Of a stretch of 64,000 nt of DNA, positions 50,150 through 59,606 are shown piece by piece (within the stretch, counting starts at the first letter, position 1; each line of letters begins with the position of its first letter). The notes under the pieces were generated by a model. That model was not told where the DNA came from and made no database searches. It worked only from the letters and a program-made list of their open reading frames with translations. Where the stretch lies: positions 1 through 64,000 of the forward strand of contig NZ_CAADXO010000012.1 of NCBI RefSeq assembly GCF_900753045.1, read 5' to 3'. Position numbers and translations under genes: made by a program. This DNA is from an uncultured Phascolarctobacterium sp. GTDB lineage: Bacteria > Bacillota > Negativicutes > Acidaminococcales > Acidaminococcaceae.

Positions 50150-50352
50150 TATTAGTTCCTCCCTGCCATGAAATTTGCAAAGCGGTTGATGTAAGAAAAT
50201 CTCTTTAAGCTTATTATAGCACAATCATTCTCTTAAGCAAACGTTTTGCCACCGGCTATAAGCAAATTTTACCATAGCGGGAGGACACATATTGTCTTTC
50301 TCTAAAAATATTTTTGGCCTTTTTATTTATTTTAGAGATAACAGGCTAAAAA

Positions 50353-51681
50353 TTACGCCTGTTCAGTTTTAAGCGCAGGCAGAAAGCCATCCAGTGATTC
50401 CAAAGCACGTGCTGCAATCTGAGCATTCTTTTCTCTCTTTTTGCGGATGCGTACAGTGAGCGGCGGAATGAGGCCGAAGTTGATGTTCATCGGCTGGAAG
50501 TTTTCAATCGCTGGGTTGCTGATGTAGTTGGCCAATGCTCCGTGCGCGGTTACGTCGGGGAATTCCACCTCAGGCAGCTCCAGTACCGCTCTGGCAGCAG
50601 CTAAACCGGCCATCAGTCCGGAGGCTGCCGACTCAACGTAGCCTTCTACGCCTGTCATTTGTCCGGCAAAGTAGAAGCGCTTGTTGCTGCGCAGGTTGAA
50701 ATGCTTATCCAGCAGCTGCGGCGAATTCAGATAGGTGTTTTTGTGCATTACGCCGAAACGGACGAACTCTGCGTTCTCCAGACCGGGAATCATACCGAAA
50801 ACACGTCTTTGCTCCGGCCATTTGAGATGTGTCTGGAAGCCAACCAGATTATAAAGGGAAGCTGCAGCGTTATCCTGACGCAGCTGAACTACTGCATATG
50901 CTTCCTTGCCGTTGCGCGGGTCAATGAGGCCTACAGGCTTCAGCGGGCCGAAGCGCATAGTGTCCTCGCCTCTTGCTGCCATTTCCTCGATAGGCATGCA
51001 GGCTTCAAATACATCATGCTCAAAATCCTTAACGGGAGCGCTTTCCGCATTGCAGAGCGCTTCCCAGAAGGCAACGTATTCCTCCTTCGTGTAGAAGGGG
51101 CAGTTGAGGTAGTCGGCGCCGCCCTTGTCGTAGCGGGAGGCACGGTAAACCTTGTCATAGTCCAGAGAATCGGCGGTAACAATCGGTGCTGCGGCATCAA
51201 AGAAGTGCAGATAATCAGCCTGCAGCAGCTTTTTGATATCGGCGAAAAGCGCAGCGCTGGTCAGCGGTCCGCTGGCTACGATAACAGTGCCTTCGAGTCT
51301 TTCCAGGTCGGTCACCTCTTCGTGGATGACGGTAACGAGCGGGTTGGCCTTCACTGCTTCGGTTACAGCAGCGGCAAAGCCATCGCGGTCAACAGCCAGA
51401 GCGCCGCCGGCAGGCACCTGATGCTCGTCAGCCTTTTGCATGATGAGAGAGCCTAAACGGCGCATTTCTTCCTTCAGCAGGCCGACAGCGTTTTCAATAT
51501 TGCCTGCGCGCAGGGAGTTGCTGCAGACAAGCTCGGCAAAATATGCGGTTTTATGTGCTTCGTCACTTTTTACGGGACGCATTTCGTGCAGGATTACGGG
51601 GATACCGTGGCGCGTGAGCTGGGTAACGGCTTCGCAGCCTGCCAGGCCCGCACCGATTACATGTACAGGAGAGATAGTCAT
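50353..51681 (-). CDS. trmFO: tRNA (uracil-54-C5)-methyltransferase TrmFO
   Basis: 442 aa. Folate- and FAD-dependent methylation of U54 in the T-loop of tRNA. FAD motif VHVIGAGLAGCEAVTQL at residue 5; LHEMRPVKSDEAHKT near 31; CSNSLRAGNIENAVGLLKEEMRRLGS near 53 with the catalytic Cys; NYISNPAIENFQPMNINFGLIPP near 392. Its ATG directly follows the topA stop; the dprA-topA-trmFO order is conserved in Firmicutes. Confidence 0.95.
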   Translation of the reverse strand: MTISPVHVIGAGLAGCEAVTQLTRHGIPVILHEMRPVKSDEAHKTAYFAELVCSNSLRAGNIENAVGLLKEEMRRLGSLIMQKADEHQVPAGGALAVDRDGFAAAVTEAVKANPLVTVIHEEVTDLERLEGTVIVASGPLTSAALFADIKKLLQADYLHFFDAAAPIVTADSLDYDKVYRASRYDKGGADYLNCPFYTKEEYVAFWEALCNAESAPVKDFEHDVFEACMPIEEMAARGEDTMRFGPLKPVGLIDPRNGKEAYAVVQLRQDNAAASLYNLVGFQTHLKWPEQRRVFGMIPGLENAEFVRFGVMHKNTYLNSPQLLDKHFNLRSNKRFYFAGQMTGVEGYVESAASGLMAGLAAARAVLELPEVEFPDVTAHGALANYISNPAIENFQPMNINFGLIPPLTVRIRKKREKNAQIAARALESLDGFLPALKTEQA

Positions 51682-54018
51682 TTATTCGTTGCTGCCTTTC
51701 TTAGTTGTAGTAGTTTTTTTCGTTGCAGTGGTTTTCTTTGCAGTAGCGGTTTTTTTAGCAGTAGTTGTTTTAGTAGCTGTAGTCTTTTTAGCGGCAGTGG
51801 TTTTCTTCGCAGCAGTTTTGGTAGCAGCAGTTTTCTTAGCGGTAGTCTTTTTAGCCGCCGCAGTTTTCTTGGCTGCGGTTGTTTTGGCTTCCGCAGTCTT
51901 TGCTGCAGCGGTCTTGGAAGCATATACCGGTCTTGCCTTAGAGCATTCCGGGTTGCTGCAGAACTTGCGCTTGCTGCCGTTGCGTTCCACGTGCTCTACC
52001 ATCATATGCTTACATTCCGGGCATTCCTCATTAAGCGGTTTATCCCAGGTGGTGTAATCGCACTCGGGATATTTTTCGCAGCCATAAAATACCTTGCCGG
52101 TTTTACTCTTGCGTTCGAGAATATCGGCGCCGCACTGAGGACATTTTACACCAATCGGGTGCAGGATAGGCTTAGTATTGCGGCATTTGGGGAAGTTGGG
52201 GCAAGCCAGGAACTTGCCGAAGCGTCCTTCGCGGATAACCATCATGGTGCCGTCGTTGCACTTGTCGCAGGGAACGTCGGATACCTCCAGCGGGATTTCG
52301 ACAATAGGAATGGCCACGCCTGCGTGGTCCAGATCCTTTTTGAAGGGACCGTAGAATTCGCTGAGGACCTCGTCCTTGGTGTGCTTCTTCTCGGCAACCT
52401 CATCCAGCTTTTCCTCCATCTGGGCGGTGAAGCCGATGTTGATAAGCTCCTTGAAGTATTCAGTGAGCATATCCACGGTCATAATGCCAAGCTCGGTAAC
52501 AAGCAGCTTTTTGGCTTCTTTGACAACGTAACCGCGGGTGAGCAGTGTAACGATGGTAGGCGCAAAGGTGCTGGGGCGGCCGATGCCCTTCTCCTCCAGC
52601 TCTTTGATGAGCGTTGCTTCGGTGAAGTGCGCGGGCGGCTCGGTGAAGTGCTGCTCTGCCGGCATAAGCTTGTAAAGCAGCAGCTTGCTGCCGGGTTCGA
52701 CGTAAGGCACCTTGGAGTCCTTTTCTTTATCGTCATATTTGCTGTGCAGCTGCAAGAAGCCCGGGAATTTCAGTACGGAGCCTGTTGCGCGCAGCTGGTA
52801 GTCGGCAGCATCAATCGTCAGAGTGGTAACGTCATAAACAGCGTCCGACATCTGGCTGGCAACAACGCGGTTCCAGATGAGGGTATACAGCTTGAGCTGG
52901 TCGCCTGTAAGGTACTCCTGCATCTCGGCCGGGGTACGCATAACGCTGGTCGGACGAATTGCCTCATGCGCGTCCTGTGCGTTCTTTTTGGTGCTGTAGT
53001 GGTTTTCCTTCGGCGGGCAGAATTCGCTGCCGAAGTTTTGCTTGATATAGTCGCGGATTTCGGCAATGGCAACCTCTGCCAGACGCACGGAGTCGGTTCT
53101 CATGTAGGTAATCAGGCCGACGGAGGTTTTGCCCAGAGATACGCCTTCATAAAGCTGCTGTGCGAGCATCATGGTCTTTTTGGCGCTGAAGTTGAGCTTT
53201 TTATTGGCCTCCTGCTGCATGCTGGAGGTAGTAAACGGCGGTACGGGGTGACGCTTGCGTTCCTTCTTCACTGCGTCGCTCACGATGTAATCAGCCTTGG
53301 ACAGCGCTTCCTCCGCTGCTCTTGCCTCCTGCTCGTTGTGCAGCTCCAGCTTTTTGCCCTGATATTTTACTGCTTCCGCTTCAAAGAGCTGTCCCTTGCT
53401 GCCTTCACGCAGCTTGGCGCTTAACGTCCAGTATTCTACCGGCACAAAGTCTTCAATTTCACGGTCGCGGTCGGCAACGATTTTGGTAGCAACGGATTGT
53501 ACGCGGCCGGCGCTCAGGCCCTTGCGAATTTTGCGCCACAGCAGCGGGCTCAGCTGATAGCCTACGATACGGTCCAAAATACGGCGTGCCTGCTGTGCAT
53601 CAACCATATCCATGTCAATGCAGCGCGGATGCTTGATAGCGTCCTTGACAGCGGCAGCGGTAATTTCATGAAATTCAATGCGGCAGGCAGATGTCGGGTC
53701 GATGCCCAGAATAAATGCCAGATGCCAGCTGATTGCTTCACCCTCGCGGTCAGGGTCAGTTGCCAGTAAAACTTTGTCGGCTTTTTTGGCTTCTGTTTTC
53801 AGCGCTTTGATTAAATCGCCCTTACCGCGGATGTTGATATATTTCGGCTCAAATTCGTTTGCATGCTCCTCGTCCGGCAGAAAGGTTACACCTAGGGTGC
53901 TTTTCGGCAGGTCGCGCAAATGTCCCATAGAAGCCTTTACAGTATAGTTTTTGCCTAAAAATTTCTCGATAGTCTTGGATTTCGTAGGTGATTCCACGAT
54001 AACCAGAGTCTTTGCCAT
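51682..54018 (-). CDS. topA: DNA topoisomerase I
   Basis: 778 aa. Relaxes negative supercoils. TOPRIM domain at residues 1-115 (LVIVESPTKSKTIEKFLG, DPDREGEAISWHL). Catalytic Tyr in VGLITYMRTDSVRL near residue 303. Three C-terminal zinc-finger repeats (CDKCNDGTMM, CPQCGADILERK, CPECKHMMVEH) around 573-690. The last 75 or so residues are a low-complexity Ala/Lys/Thr tail (repeats of AAKKTTAKK type), which is positively charged and probably binds DNA. AGGAGG upstream; 11 bp after dprA. Confidence 0.96.
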   Translation of the reverse strand: MAKTLVIVESPTKSKTIEKFLGKNYTVKASMGHLRDLPKSTLGVTFLPDEEHANEFEPKYINIRGKGDLIKALKTEAKKADKVLLATDPDREGEAISWHLAFILGIDPTSACRIEFHEITAAAVKDAIKHPRCIDMDMVDAQQARRILDRIVGYQLSPLLWRKIRKGLSAGRVQSVATKIVADRDREIEDFVPVEYWTLSAKLREGSKGQLFEAEAVKYQGKKLELHNEQEARAAEEALSKADYIVSDAVKKERKRHPVPPFTTSSMQQEANKKLNFSAKKTMMLAQQLYEGVSLGKTSVGLITYMRTDSVRLAEVAIAEIRDYIKQNFGSEFCPPKENHYSTKKNAQDAHEAIRPTSVMRTPAEMQEYLTGDQLKLYTLIWNRVVASQMSDAVYDVTTLTIDAADYQLRATGSVLKFPGFLQLHSKYDDKEKDSKVPYVEPGSKLLLYKLMPAEQHFTEPPAHFTEATLIKELEEKGIGRPSTFAPTIVTLLTRGYVVKEAKKLLVTELGIMTVDMLTEYFKELINIGFTAQMEEKLDEVAEKKHTKDEVLSEFYGPFKKDLDHAGVAIPIVEIPLEVSDVPCDKCNDGTMMVIREGRFGKFLACPNFPKCRNTKPILHPIGVKCPQCGADILERKSKTGKVFYGCEKYPECDYTTWDKPLNEECPECKHMMVEHVERNGSKRKFCSNPECSKARPVYASKTAAAKTAEAKTTAAKKTAAAKKTTAKKTAATKTAAKKTTAAKKTTATKTTTAKKTATAKKTTATKKTTTTKKGSNE

Positions 54019-54029
54019 TTATGTTCCTC

Positions 54030-55154
54030 CTACTTTCGGTAGTAACGCTGCGCCTGATCCGTAGCCACCAGTCCGGCGGCCTGCAGGTCAAGCAGCTCCA
54101 TGCTTACGGCAGCAAAAGAAGCTCCGCTCTGCTCCGTAAGCTTTTCTAAAGAAAGCGCTCCTGCCTGCAAAAGCGCAAGCAGTTTCGCTCCTAATTCCGT
54201 TGTGACAGGTGCGGGCGCAGGCTTTGGCTCCTGCGGCGCGCAGTCAAATATACTCGGCTGGGTTAAGCGGCGGTTCATCGCCTGCTGCCAGCTTCTTTTA
54301 TCGTCTAAAATATCCTGTGGCATATCCACCAGCTTGGCACCGGTGCGGATAAGCTCGTGACAGCCTACGCTGCTGCCGTCGAAAATATTCCCCGGCACGC
54401 AATATACCTCACGTCCCTCATCGGCAGCGATGTTCGCCGTAATTACAGCGCCGCTGCGCTTGCCTGCCTCTGCTACCAGTACGGCCTGCGACAGGCCGAC
54501 GATGATGCGGTTGCGCGCAGGAAAGTTTGCCGCTGCGGGCGGAACTCCCGGCGGATATTCCGTTACTAGGGCACCTTGCTCGGCAATGCGGGCGAACAGC
54601 CTGGCGTTTTCGGACGGATAGACAATATCCAGGCCGCAGCCCAGAACTGCCACCGTCACACCTCCGGCCTGCAGGCAGGCCTCGTGCGCCGCCGTATCAA
54701 TGCCCTTGGCACCGCCGCTGATGATTGGTATGCTCTCGCGCGTCATTGCCTTGGCAAAGTAGCCTGCGGCACGCACGCCGTATTCGCTGCAGCGACGTGA
54801 GCCTACGATGGCCAAAGCATAATTTGCCTGCGGCAGCTCGCCCTTAACGTACAAAACTAAGGGCTTGTCGGTTAATTGGTGCAGGCTTTGCGGATAGGCA
54901 GCATCGGTATAGGCCAGTATCTGCACGCCGTTATGACGGCAGAAGTAATCCAGCCTTTGCGGCAGACGCGCATCACGGTTGCTGATAAAGTTTTGCACTG
55001 CTCGCGGCGTACAGAGCCCTGTTGCCGTGAGCATGGCGGCGCTCGCTTCAAAAACAGCGCGGGCACTGCCCAGAGCGTTAATCAGATCAGGTATTCTGCT
55101 GCGTCCCAGACCGGGGACAACAGCGCAGACAGCGGCAAGGTATAAGGTATCCAT
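54030..55154 (-). CDS. dprA: DNA-processing protein DprA/Smf
   Basis: 374 aa from ATG 55154, behind AGGAGGAG. Binds incoming single-stranded DNA and loads RecA during transformation. N-terminal SAM-like domain, Rossmann core with IVGSRRCSEYG near residue 113 and SGGAKGIDTAAHEACLQAGG near 145, NRIIVGLSQAVLVAEAGKRSGA near 216, and a C-terminal winged-helix (LLALLQAGALSLEKLTEQSG). First gene of dprA-topA-trmFO. Confidence 0.94.
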   Translation of the reverse strand: MDTLYLAAVCAVVPGLGRSRIPDLINALGSARAVFEASAAMLTATGLCTPRAVQNFISNRDARLPQRLDYFCRHNGVQILAYTDAAYPQSLHQLTDKPLVLYVKGELPQANYALAIVGSRRCSEYGVRAAGYFAKAMTRESIPIISGGAKGIDTAAHEACLQAGGVTVAVLGCGLDIVYPSENARLFARIAEQGALVTEYPPGVPPAAANFPARNRIIVGLSQAVLVAEAGKRSGAVITANIAADEGREVYCVPGNIFDGSSVGCHELIRTGAKLVDMPQDILDDKRSWQQAMNRRLTQPSIFDCAPQEPKPAPAPVTTELGAKLLALLQAGALSLEKLTEQSGASFAAVSMELLDLQAAGLVATDQAQRYYRK

Positions 55155-55364
55155 AAGGTCACACTCCTCCTGTTTTCCATACATGATTATGCAGTCAGAG
55201 CGGAACTTCATGCCACAGCCTTCATAATATGCGATTTTCTTACATTATAATGATGAAATTCGTATTGGTCAAGTAAATTAATTATACAATAGAAGAAATC
55301 GTCAGCAAAATGCGGGGCAAATTCTTCACGAAAACGCACAAAAATCGGCCTATATACAGCAAAA

Positions 55365-55390
55365 GGACTCCCTCATGTGAAGGAGTCCGA
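55365..55390 (-). terminator. Terminator of the lipid glycosyltransferase gene
   Basis: GGACTCC (55365-55371) and GGAGTCC (55382-55388), with a TTTT run on the minus strand, just after the stop at 55394. Little else is visible in 55155-55393. Confidence 0.7.
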
Positions 55391-55393
55391 AAA

Positions 55394-56494
55394 TTATTTT
55401 TGCAGTCTTTGCATAACGTAGTCGACAATCTGCTGTGCTGCCAGAGGATGGGCATGCTCGCTGCACGCTGGTGCCTCACGCGGGCCTACCGTGCTGCTTT
55501 TGATGTGCTGCACCAGCTCGTCGGTAGAACGTGCTACCAGAGCGCCGCAATACTGCTGCAGGAAGGCGGCGTTGCCCTCCTCCTGCCCCGGCAGCGGCTT
55601 GTAAATTAAAAGGTCCAGTCCGCTCGCCAGCACCTCGGCAGAGGTTAAACCGCCGGCCTTGGTGATAATCATATCAGCGCCGGCCATGAGCTGCGGTACG
55701 TCCTCGCGGAAGCCGTAGATTTCGGCCGTTGCGCCGTATTTGGCCTGCAGCTGTGCGGCCAAAGCTTCGTTGTGGCCGGTGACGGCAACAACGCGCAGGT
55801 TTTTCAGAGCGGCGCGCTGCAGTGCTGTAATAATCTCAGCCATCGGCAGCAGGCCCTCGCCCCCGCCCATCAAAAGGCAGACGCGTTCGTTTTCGTCCCA
55901 GCCGAAGAACTCGCGGCATTTCTGCTTATCGTGCTTAATCATAAACTGTTGGCGCACGGGAATGCCCGTAGCCTGAATGTCGGCAGTGGTAGCGAGCTTA
56001 TCACGCAGCAGCTCGTCGGCGATAAAGTAGGTATCCACGCCGTCGCAAACCCACCAGCGGTGAATCGTAAAGTCGGTCACTACGGCGCCGAGCCAGAGCT
56101 TGGGATGCTGCTTTTTGTAATAGCCGATGATGCCTGCGGGTGTAGCGTGCGTAGCGATTACCGCGTCAGGCTGTACGCTGCGCAGGTAGCTGCCGCCTAA
56201 CCATGCCAGCAGGCGGTTTAAAAGCTCACGCAGCCATAAGGAGCCGCCCTGCTTGTTGCCCCAGCTGTAGGCCAGCTTATAAAGCCAGGGGCAGCATTTT
56301 AAAATCCACAGGTAGGTGCCTAAAAAGGCCTTGCCCAGAAACTGCGGGAAGAAGTCGAAGATGTTGCCGTGGATGACCTCAACCTCCGGACGGTCGGCGA
56401 AAGCCTGCTCCAGCGCTTCGGCTGCCAGCCTGTGTCCCGAGCCTATGGGTGCCGAAAGCAGGAGCACAGTATATTTTTTTCGTGTTTCGTGCAT
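55394..56494 (-). CDS. MGDG synthase-like diacylglycerol glycosyltransferase (GT28)
   Basis: 366 aa from ATG 56494, preceded by GGTGAT (an ATG at 56506 is the alternative). The MGDG_synth N-terminal region starts LLLSAPIGSGHRLAAEALEQAF and has GNIFDFFPQFLG near 40. The MurG-like C-terminal sugar-nucleotide domain has LLMGGGEGLLPMAEIITAL near 207 and the KAGGLTSAEVLASGLDLL loop near 285. Probably transfers a hexose to diacylglycerol at the membrane, as UgtP does. Divergent from the nicotinate phosphoribosyltransferase gene. Confidence 0.88.
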   Translation of the reverse strand: MHETRKKYTVLLLSAPIGSGHRLAAEALEQAFADRPEVEVIHGNIFDFFPQFLGKAFLGTYLWILKCCPWLYKLAYSWGNKQGGSLWLRELLNRLLAWLGGSYLRSVQPDAVIATHATPAGIIGYYKKQHPKLWLGAVVTDFTIHRWWVCDGVDTYFIADELLRDKLATTADIQATGIPVRQQFMIKHDKQKCREFFGWDENERVCLLMGGGEGLLPMAEIITALQRAALKNLRVVAVTGHNEALAAQLQAKYGATAEIYGFREDVPQLMAGADMIITKAGGLTSAEVLASGLDLLIYKPLPGQEEGNAAFLQQYCGALVARSTDELVQHIKSSTVGPREAPACSEHAHPLAAQQIVDYVMQRLQK

Positions 56495-56556
56495 ATGTAT
56501 CACCATCTATATTGTATCGGAAATATAGCTAATCGGAATTTTTTTGCGAAAAAGGC

Positions 56557-56585
56557 TTGCTATCATAGCCTTTATATTGTATCAT
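56557..56585 (+). promoter_or_regulatory. Promoter of the nicotinate phosphoribosyltransferase gene
   Basis: TTGCTA (56557-56562), a 17-bp spacer and TATCAT (56580-56585), about 75 bp upstream of the start. Confidence 0.55.
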
Positions 56586-56660
56586 ATTTTTAACTACAAT
56601 CAATAGTTAATGTTCTCGCAAAGAGTAAAATTCGTGAGAAATTTTTGGGAGGCTCATCAA

Positions 56661-57713
56661 ATGACTACAAGAAGACCTGTTGAAAGCTTTAGCTTTCCTG
56701 TAGAAAAAATTAAAGAAGGTTATTATACTGACGCATATTTTATGCGTTCCGAAGAAATCTTAAACGGTGATAATTATCATCCGCGCGTGCTGATGCAGGT
56801 GTTCGCCCGTGACCATGTTGTTGTTTGCGGTACCGACGAAGTCATTGCTCTGATTCGTCAATGTGCTTTCCATCCGGAAACTATCGAAATTCATTCCCTG
56901 CGTGACGGCGAAGAGGTTGACGAATGGGAAACCGTTATGACTATCGAAGGCGATTATGCTGACTTTGCGCATCTGGAAACCATCTATTTGGGTATTCTGG
57001 CACGCCAGAGCCGCATTGCTACCAATGTTCGCCGCGTAGTGAAGGCTGCCAACGGCAAGCCAGTGCTTTTCTTCCCTGCACGTTATGATATTTACCAGAC
57101 TCAGGAATCCGACGGCTATGCAGCTTTGGTTGGCGGTATCCACGGCTTCTCTACTGATGCTAATGCTTTGGCAGCAGGCGGCAAGGGCCTGGGCACTATC
57201 CCCCATGCTTTGATTGCTTCCTATAAGGGTGACACTGTTGCTGCTACCGAAGCCTTCGATAAATATGTTGACCCGTCTATCGCTCGTATCGCCTTGGTTG
57301 ACTTTGACAACGACTGCGTAAACACCTCTCTGGCTGTTGCCCGCAAGCTAGGCAAAAAGCTCGCAGGTGTGCGTCTTGATACCTCCGGCAGCATGGTTGA
57401 CAAGAGCCTGTGGACTCAGATTGGTACCTTTAAACCGACTGGTGTCTGCAAGGAGCTTGTTTGCAACGTTCGCCGTGCGCTGGATGCCGAAGGCTTCAAC
57501 CACGTTAAGATTATCGTTTCCGGCGGCTTTGACGCTGAGCGCGTAGCAGCTTTTGAGGAAATGGGCGTGCCTGTTGATACCTATGCAGTAGGCTCTTCCT
57601 TCTTCGACGGCAATATCAACTACACTGCTGATATCGTTAAGGTTGACGGCAAGGACTGCGCTAAGGCCGGCCGTAAATACAATCCTAACCCCAAAATGGA
57701 GCTTGTAAAATAA
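56661..57713 (+). CDS. Nicotinate phosphoribosyltransferase
   Basis: 350 aa from ATG 56661, behind GGGAGG; an in-frame ATG at 56610 has no site. Converts nicotinate and PRPP to nicotinate mononucleotide for NAD salvage. Short archaeal/Firmicutes form: YYTDAYFMRSEEIL near residue 20, LETIYLGILARQSRIATNVRRVVKAANGK near 108, the GGIHGFSTDANALAAG block near 156, GVRLDTSGSM near 234 and IVSGGFDAERVAAFEEMGVPVDTYAVGSSF near 290. A terminator follows. Confidence 0.9.
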   Translation: MTTRRPVESFSFPVEKIKEGYYTDAYFMRSEEILNGDNYHPRVLMQVFARDHVVVCGTDEVIALIRQCAFHPETIEIHSLRDGEEVDEWETVMTIEGDYADFAHLETIYLGILARQSRIATNVRRVVKAANGKPVLFFPARYDIYQTQESDGYAALVGGIHGFSTDANALAAGGKGLGTIPHALIASYKGDTVAATEAFDKYVDPSIARIALVDFDNDCVNTSLAVARKLGKKLAGVRLDTSGSMVDKSLWTQIGTFKPTGVCKELVCNVRRALDAEGFNHVKIIVSGGFDAERVAAFEEMGVPVDTYAVGSSFFDGNINYTADIVKVDGKDCAKAGRKYNPNPKMELVK

Positions 57714-57730
57714 TTTGCAACAATGAGGTT

Positions 57731-57760
57731 GCAGTGCGAAAGTGCTGCAGCCTTTTTTGC
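57731..57760 (+). terminator. Terminator of the nicotinate phosphoribosyltransferase gene
   Basis: GGTTGCAG and CTGCAGCC around a short loop, followed by TTTTTTGC. Confidence 0.8.
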
Positions 57761-57836
57761 TATCCGAAGCCTAGCTTACACCAGGTTGAACTACAAGTTT
57801 TGCCCATAGTAAAGCTAGAATTACAACGTAAAAACA

Positions 57837-58037
57837 GGAGAATATAGTGTCATGCAGGGAATAAAAATTACAGCGAATAAGTGTCTGGAACCACAGAAGG
57901 GGCGCAATGTCTGAGCGCTATGCTTTGCTCGTACAGTACAATCTCTTAGCTTTGCGCGAGTTTTGCGCCACTTCGTCTTGGTTCCACACGAAATGAGCGA
58001 CCGTAATTTTTGCTGACCGAAAGGACACTTATTCTCC
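57837..58037 (+). repeat. Intergenic structured element, copy A
   Basis: A 201-bp element bounded by arms GGAGAATATAGTGTC (57837-57851) and GGACACTTATTCTCC (58023-58037), which pair with two changes. Inside, AGGGAATAAAAATTAC and GGTTCCACACGAAATGAG match copies B and C. A large inner stem is possible around the GCGAGTTTTGCGCC block. No open frame. Lies between a terminator and hydF, head-to-tail with copy B. Confidence 0.65.
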
Positions 58038-58079
58038 GTCTATAGCTCACTCTATGATATTTTTCGTATAAAAAAAGCA

Positions 58080-58278
58080 GGAGAATAAGTATCATGTAGG
58101 GAATAAAAATTACAACGAATAAGTGTCCGGAACCAAAAAAGTTCAGCATTGTTTGAGCGCTATGCAAACTCATATTGCAAAATCTCTAAGCTTCGCGCGA
58201 GTTTTGCGCCACTTCGTCTTGGTTCCACACGAAATGAGTGGCCGTAATTTTTGCTGACCGTAGAGATACTTACTCTCC
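58080..58278 (+). repeat. Intergenic structured element, copy B
   Basis: A 199-bp element bounded by GGAGAATAAGTATC (58080-58093) and GATACTTACTCTCC (58265-58278). Its arms differ from those of copy A at several sites and still pair. It ends 68 bp before hydF, so a role in hydF expression is possible, but a mobile origin (MITE) explains the dispersed copies equally well. Confidence 0.65.
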
Positions 58279-58345
58279 GAACTACAATTTCTATGTGTTA
58301 TTTTTTCATACATATATTTCATACATATATAAAGGAGAACCCACC

Positions 58346-59572
58346 ATGTCATTGAATACAACTCCCGCTGCCGAGCGTATCCACATCGGCATCTTCGGCA
58401 AGCGTAACGCCGGCAAGTCCAGCCTGATCAACGCCATCACCAGTCAGGAGCTTGCCATTGTCAGCGAACAAAAGGGCACCACTACCGACCCTGTATATAA
58501 GGCTATGGAGCTTCTGCCCCTCGGCCCCGTAATGATTATCGACACCCCCGGCCTCGACGATGAAGGCGAGCTGGGCGCACAGCGCATCGCCAAGGCTCAG
58601 CAGGTGCTTAACAAGTGCGACATCGCTCTGCTCGTTGTAGATGCCAGCGTAGGCCTCAGCGAAGCGGATAAAGCGCTGTGGCAGCAGCTGCAGGCGAAAA
58701 AGCTGCCCTCCATCCTCGTTCTGAACAAAGTAGAGCTGCTTGACGAAATGCGCCAGGCACTGCTCACCATGGAAGCCATGAAGCTCACCAAGCAATGCTT
58801 CCTCGTCAGCGCTATCACCAATCGTAACATCAACGAGCTGAAGGAGGCCATCGCCGCCCTACGCCCGCGTGAGGTAGAACGCCAGCTGCTCGGCGATTTA
58901 ATCAAGCCCTGCGACATCGTAGTGCTCGTAACGCCGATTGACAGCGCCGCCCCCAAGGGCAGGCTCATCCTGCCGCAGCAGCAGGTACTGCGCAACGTGC
59001 TCGATAATAAGGGCATCGCCGTAAACGTACAGGAAAGCGAGCTGGCGGAAGCACTGGCACGCCTCGCCTTCCCGCCTAAGCTCGTCGTAACCGACAGCCA
59101 GGCCTTCGGCGTAGTCAGCAAAATTGTGCCGCCTACCGTTCCGCTCACCTCCTTCTCCATCCTCATGGCGCGCTACAAGGGCACGCTAAGCTCTGCCGTA
59201 GAGGCAGTGCGTGTGCTCGATACAGTGCAGGATGGGGATAAGATACTCATCAGCGAGGGCTGCACGCACCACCGCCAATGTCAGGACATCGGCACAGTAA
59301 AGCTTCCCGGCTGGATTCGCAGCTTCACCAAAGCGGAGCCTGAATTCTGCTTCAGCAGCGGCACGGAATTCCCCGAGGATTTGTCACAATACAAGCTCGT
59401 AGTGCATTGCGGCGGCTGCATGCTCAACGAACGCGAAATGCAAAGCCGCAGTGAACGCGCTGCAGCGCAGAACGTTCCCATGACCAACTACGGCATCGCC
59501 ATTGCCTATATGCACGGCATTTTAAAGCGCAGCGTCGCTCCCCTGCCGGATATCGCCAAGCTGCTGGAGTAA
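58346..59572 (+). CDS. hydF: [FeFe]-hydrogenase maturation GTPase HydF
   Basis: 408 aa from ATG 58346, behind AAAGGAG. Scaffold on which the di-iron subcluster is assembled before transfer to the hydrogenase. Era-like GTPase domain: G1 GKRNAGKSSL near residue 15, G3 DTPGLDD near 67 and G4 NKVE near 128. C-terminal iron-sulfur site: CTHHRQC near residue 312 and HCGGCMLNEREMQ near 355, giving the CxH...HCxxC pattern. HydE and HydG are not in the window. Followed 34 bp later by a DUF1294 gene. Confidence 0.95.
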   Translation: MSLNTTPAAERIHIGIFGKRNAGKSSLINAITSQELAIVSEQKGTTTDPVYKAMELLPLGPVMIIDTPGLDDEGELGAQRIAKAQQVLNKCDIALLVVDASVGLSEADKALWQQLQAKKLPSILVLNKVELLDEMRQALLTMEAMKLTKQCFLVSAITNRNINELKEAIAALRPREVERQLLGDLIKPCDIVVLVTPIDSAAPKGRLILPQQQVLRNVLDNKGIAVNVQESELAEALARLAFPPKLVVTDSQAFGVVSKIVPPTVPLTSFSILMARYKGTLSSAVEAVRVLDTVQDGDKILISEGCTHHRQCQDIGTVKLPGWIRSFTKAEPEFCFSSGTEFPEDLSQYKLVVHCGGCMLNEREMQSRSERAAAQNVPMTNYGIAIAYMHGILKRSVAPLPDIAKLLE

Positions 59573-59606
59573 AGCAGCTGAACAGGAGAAAGTGAGGGTA
59601 TGAACC

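Noticed and set aside
51553..53424. 623-aa open frame antisense to topA and trmFO
   Set aside because: Covers two conserved genes on the other strand, has no plausible ribosome site and shows the Ser/Phe/Val-rich bias of a shadow frame.
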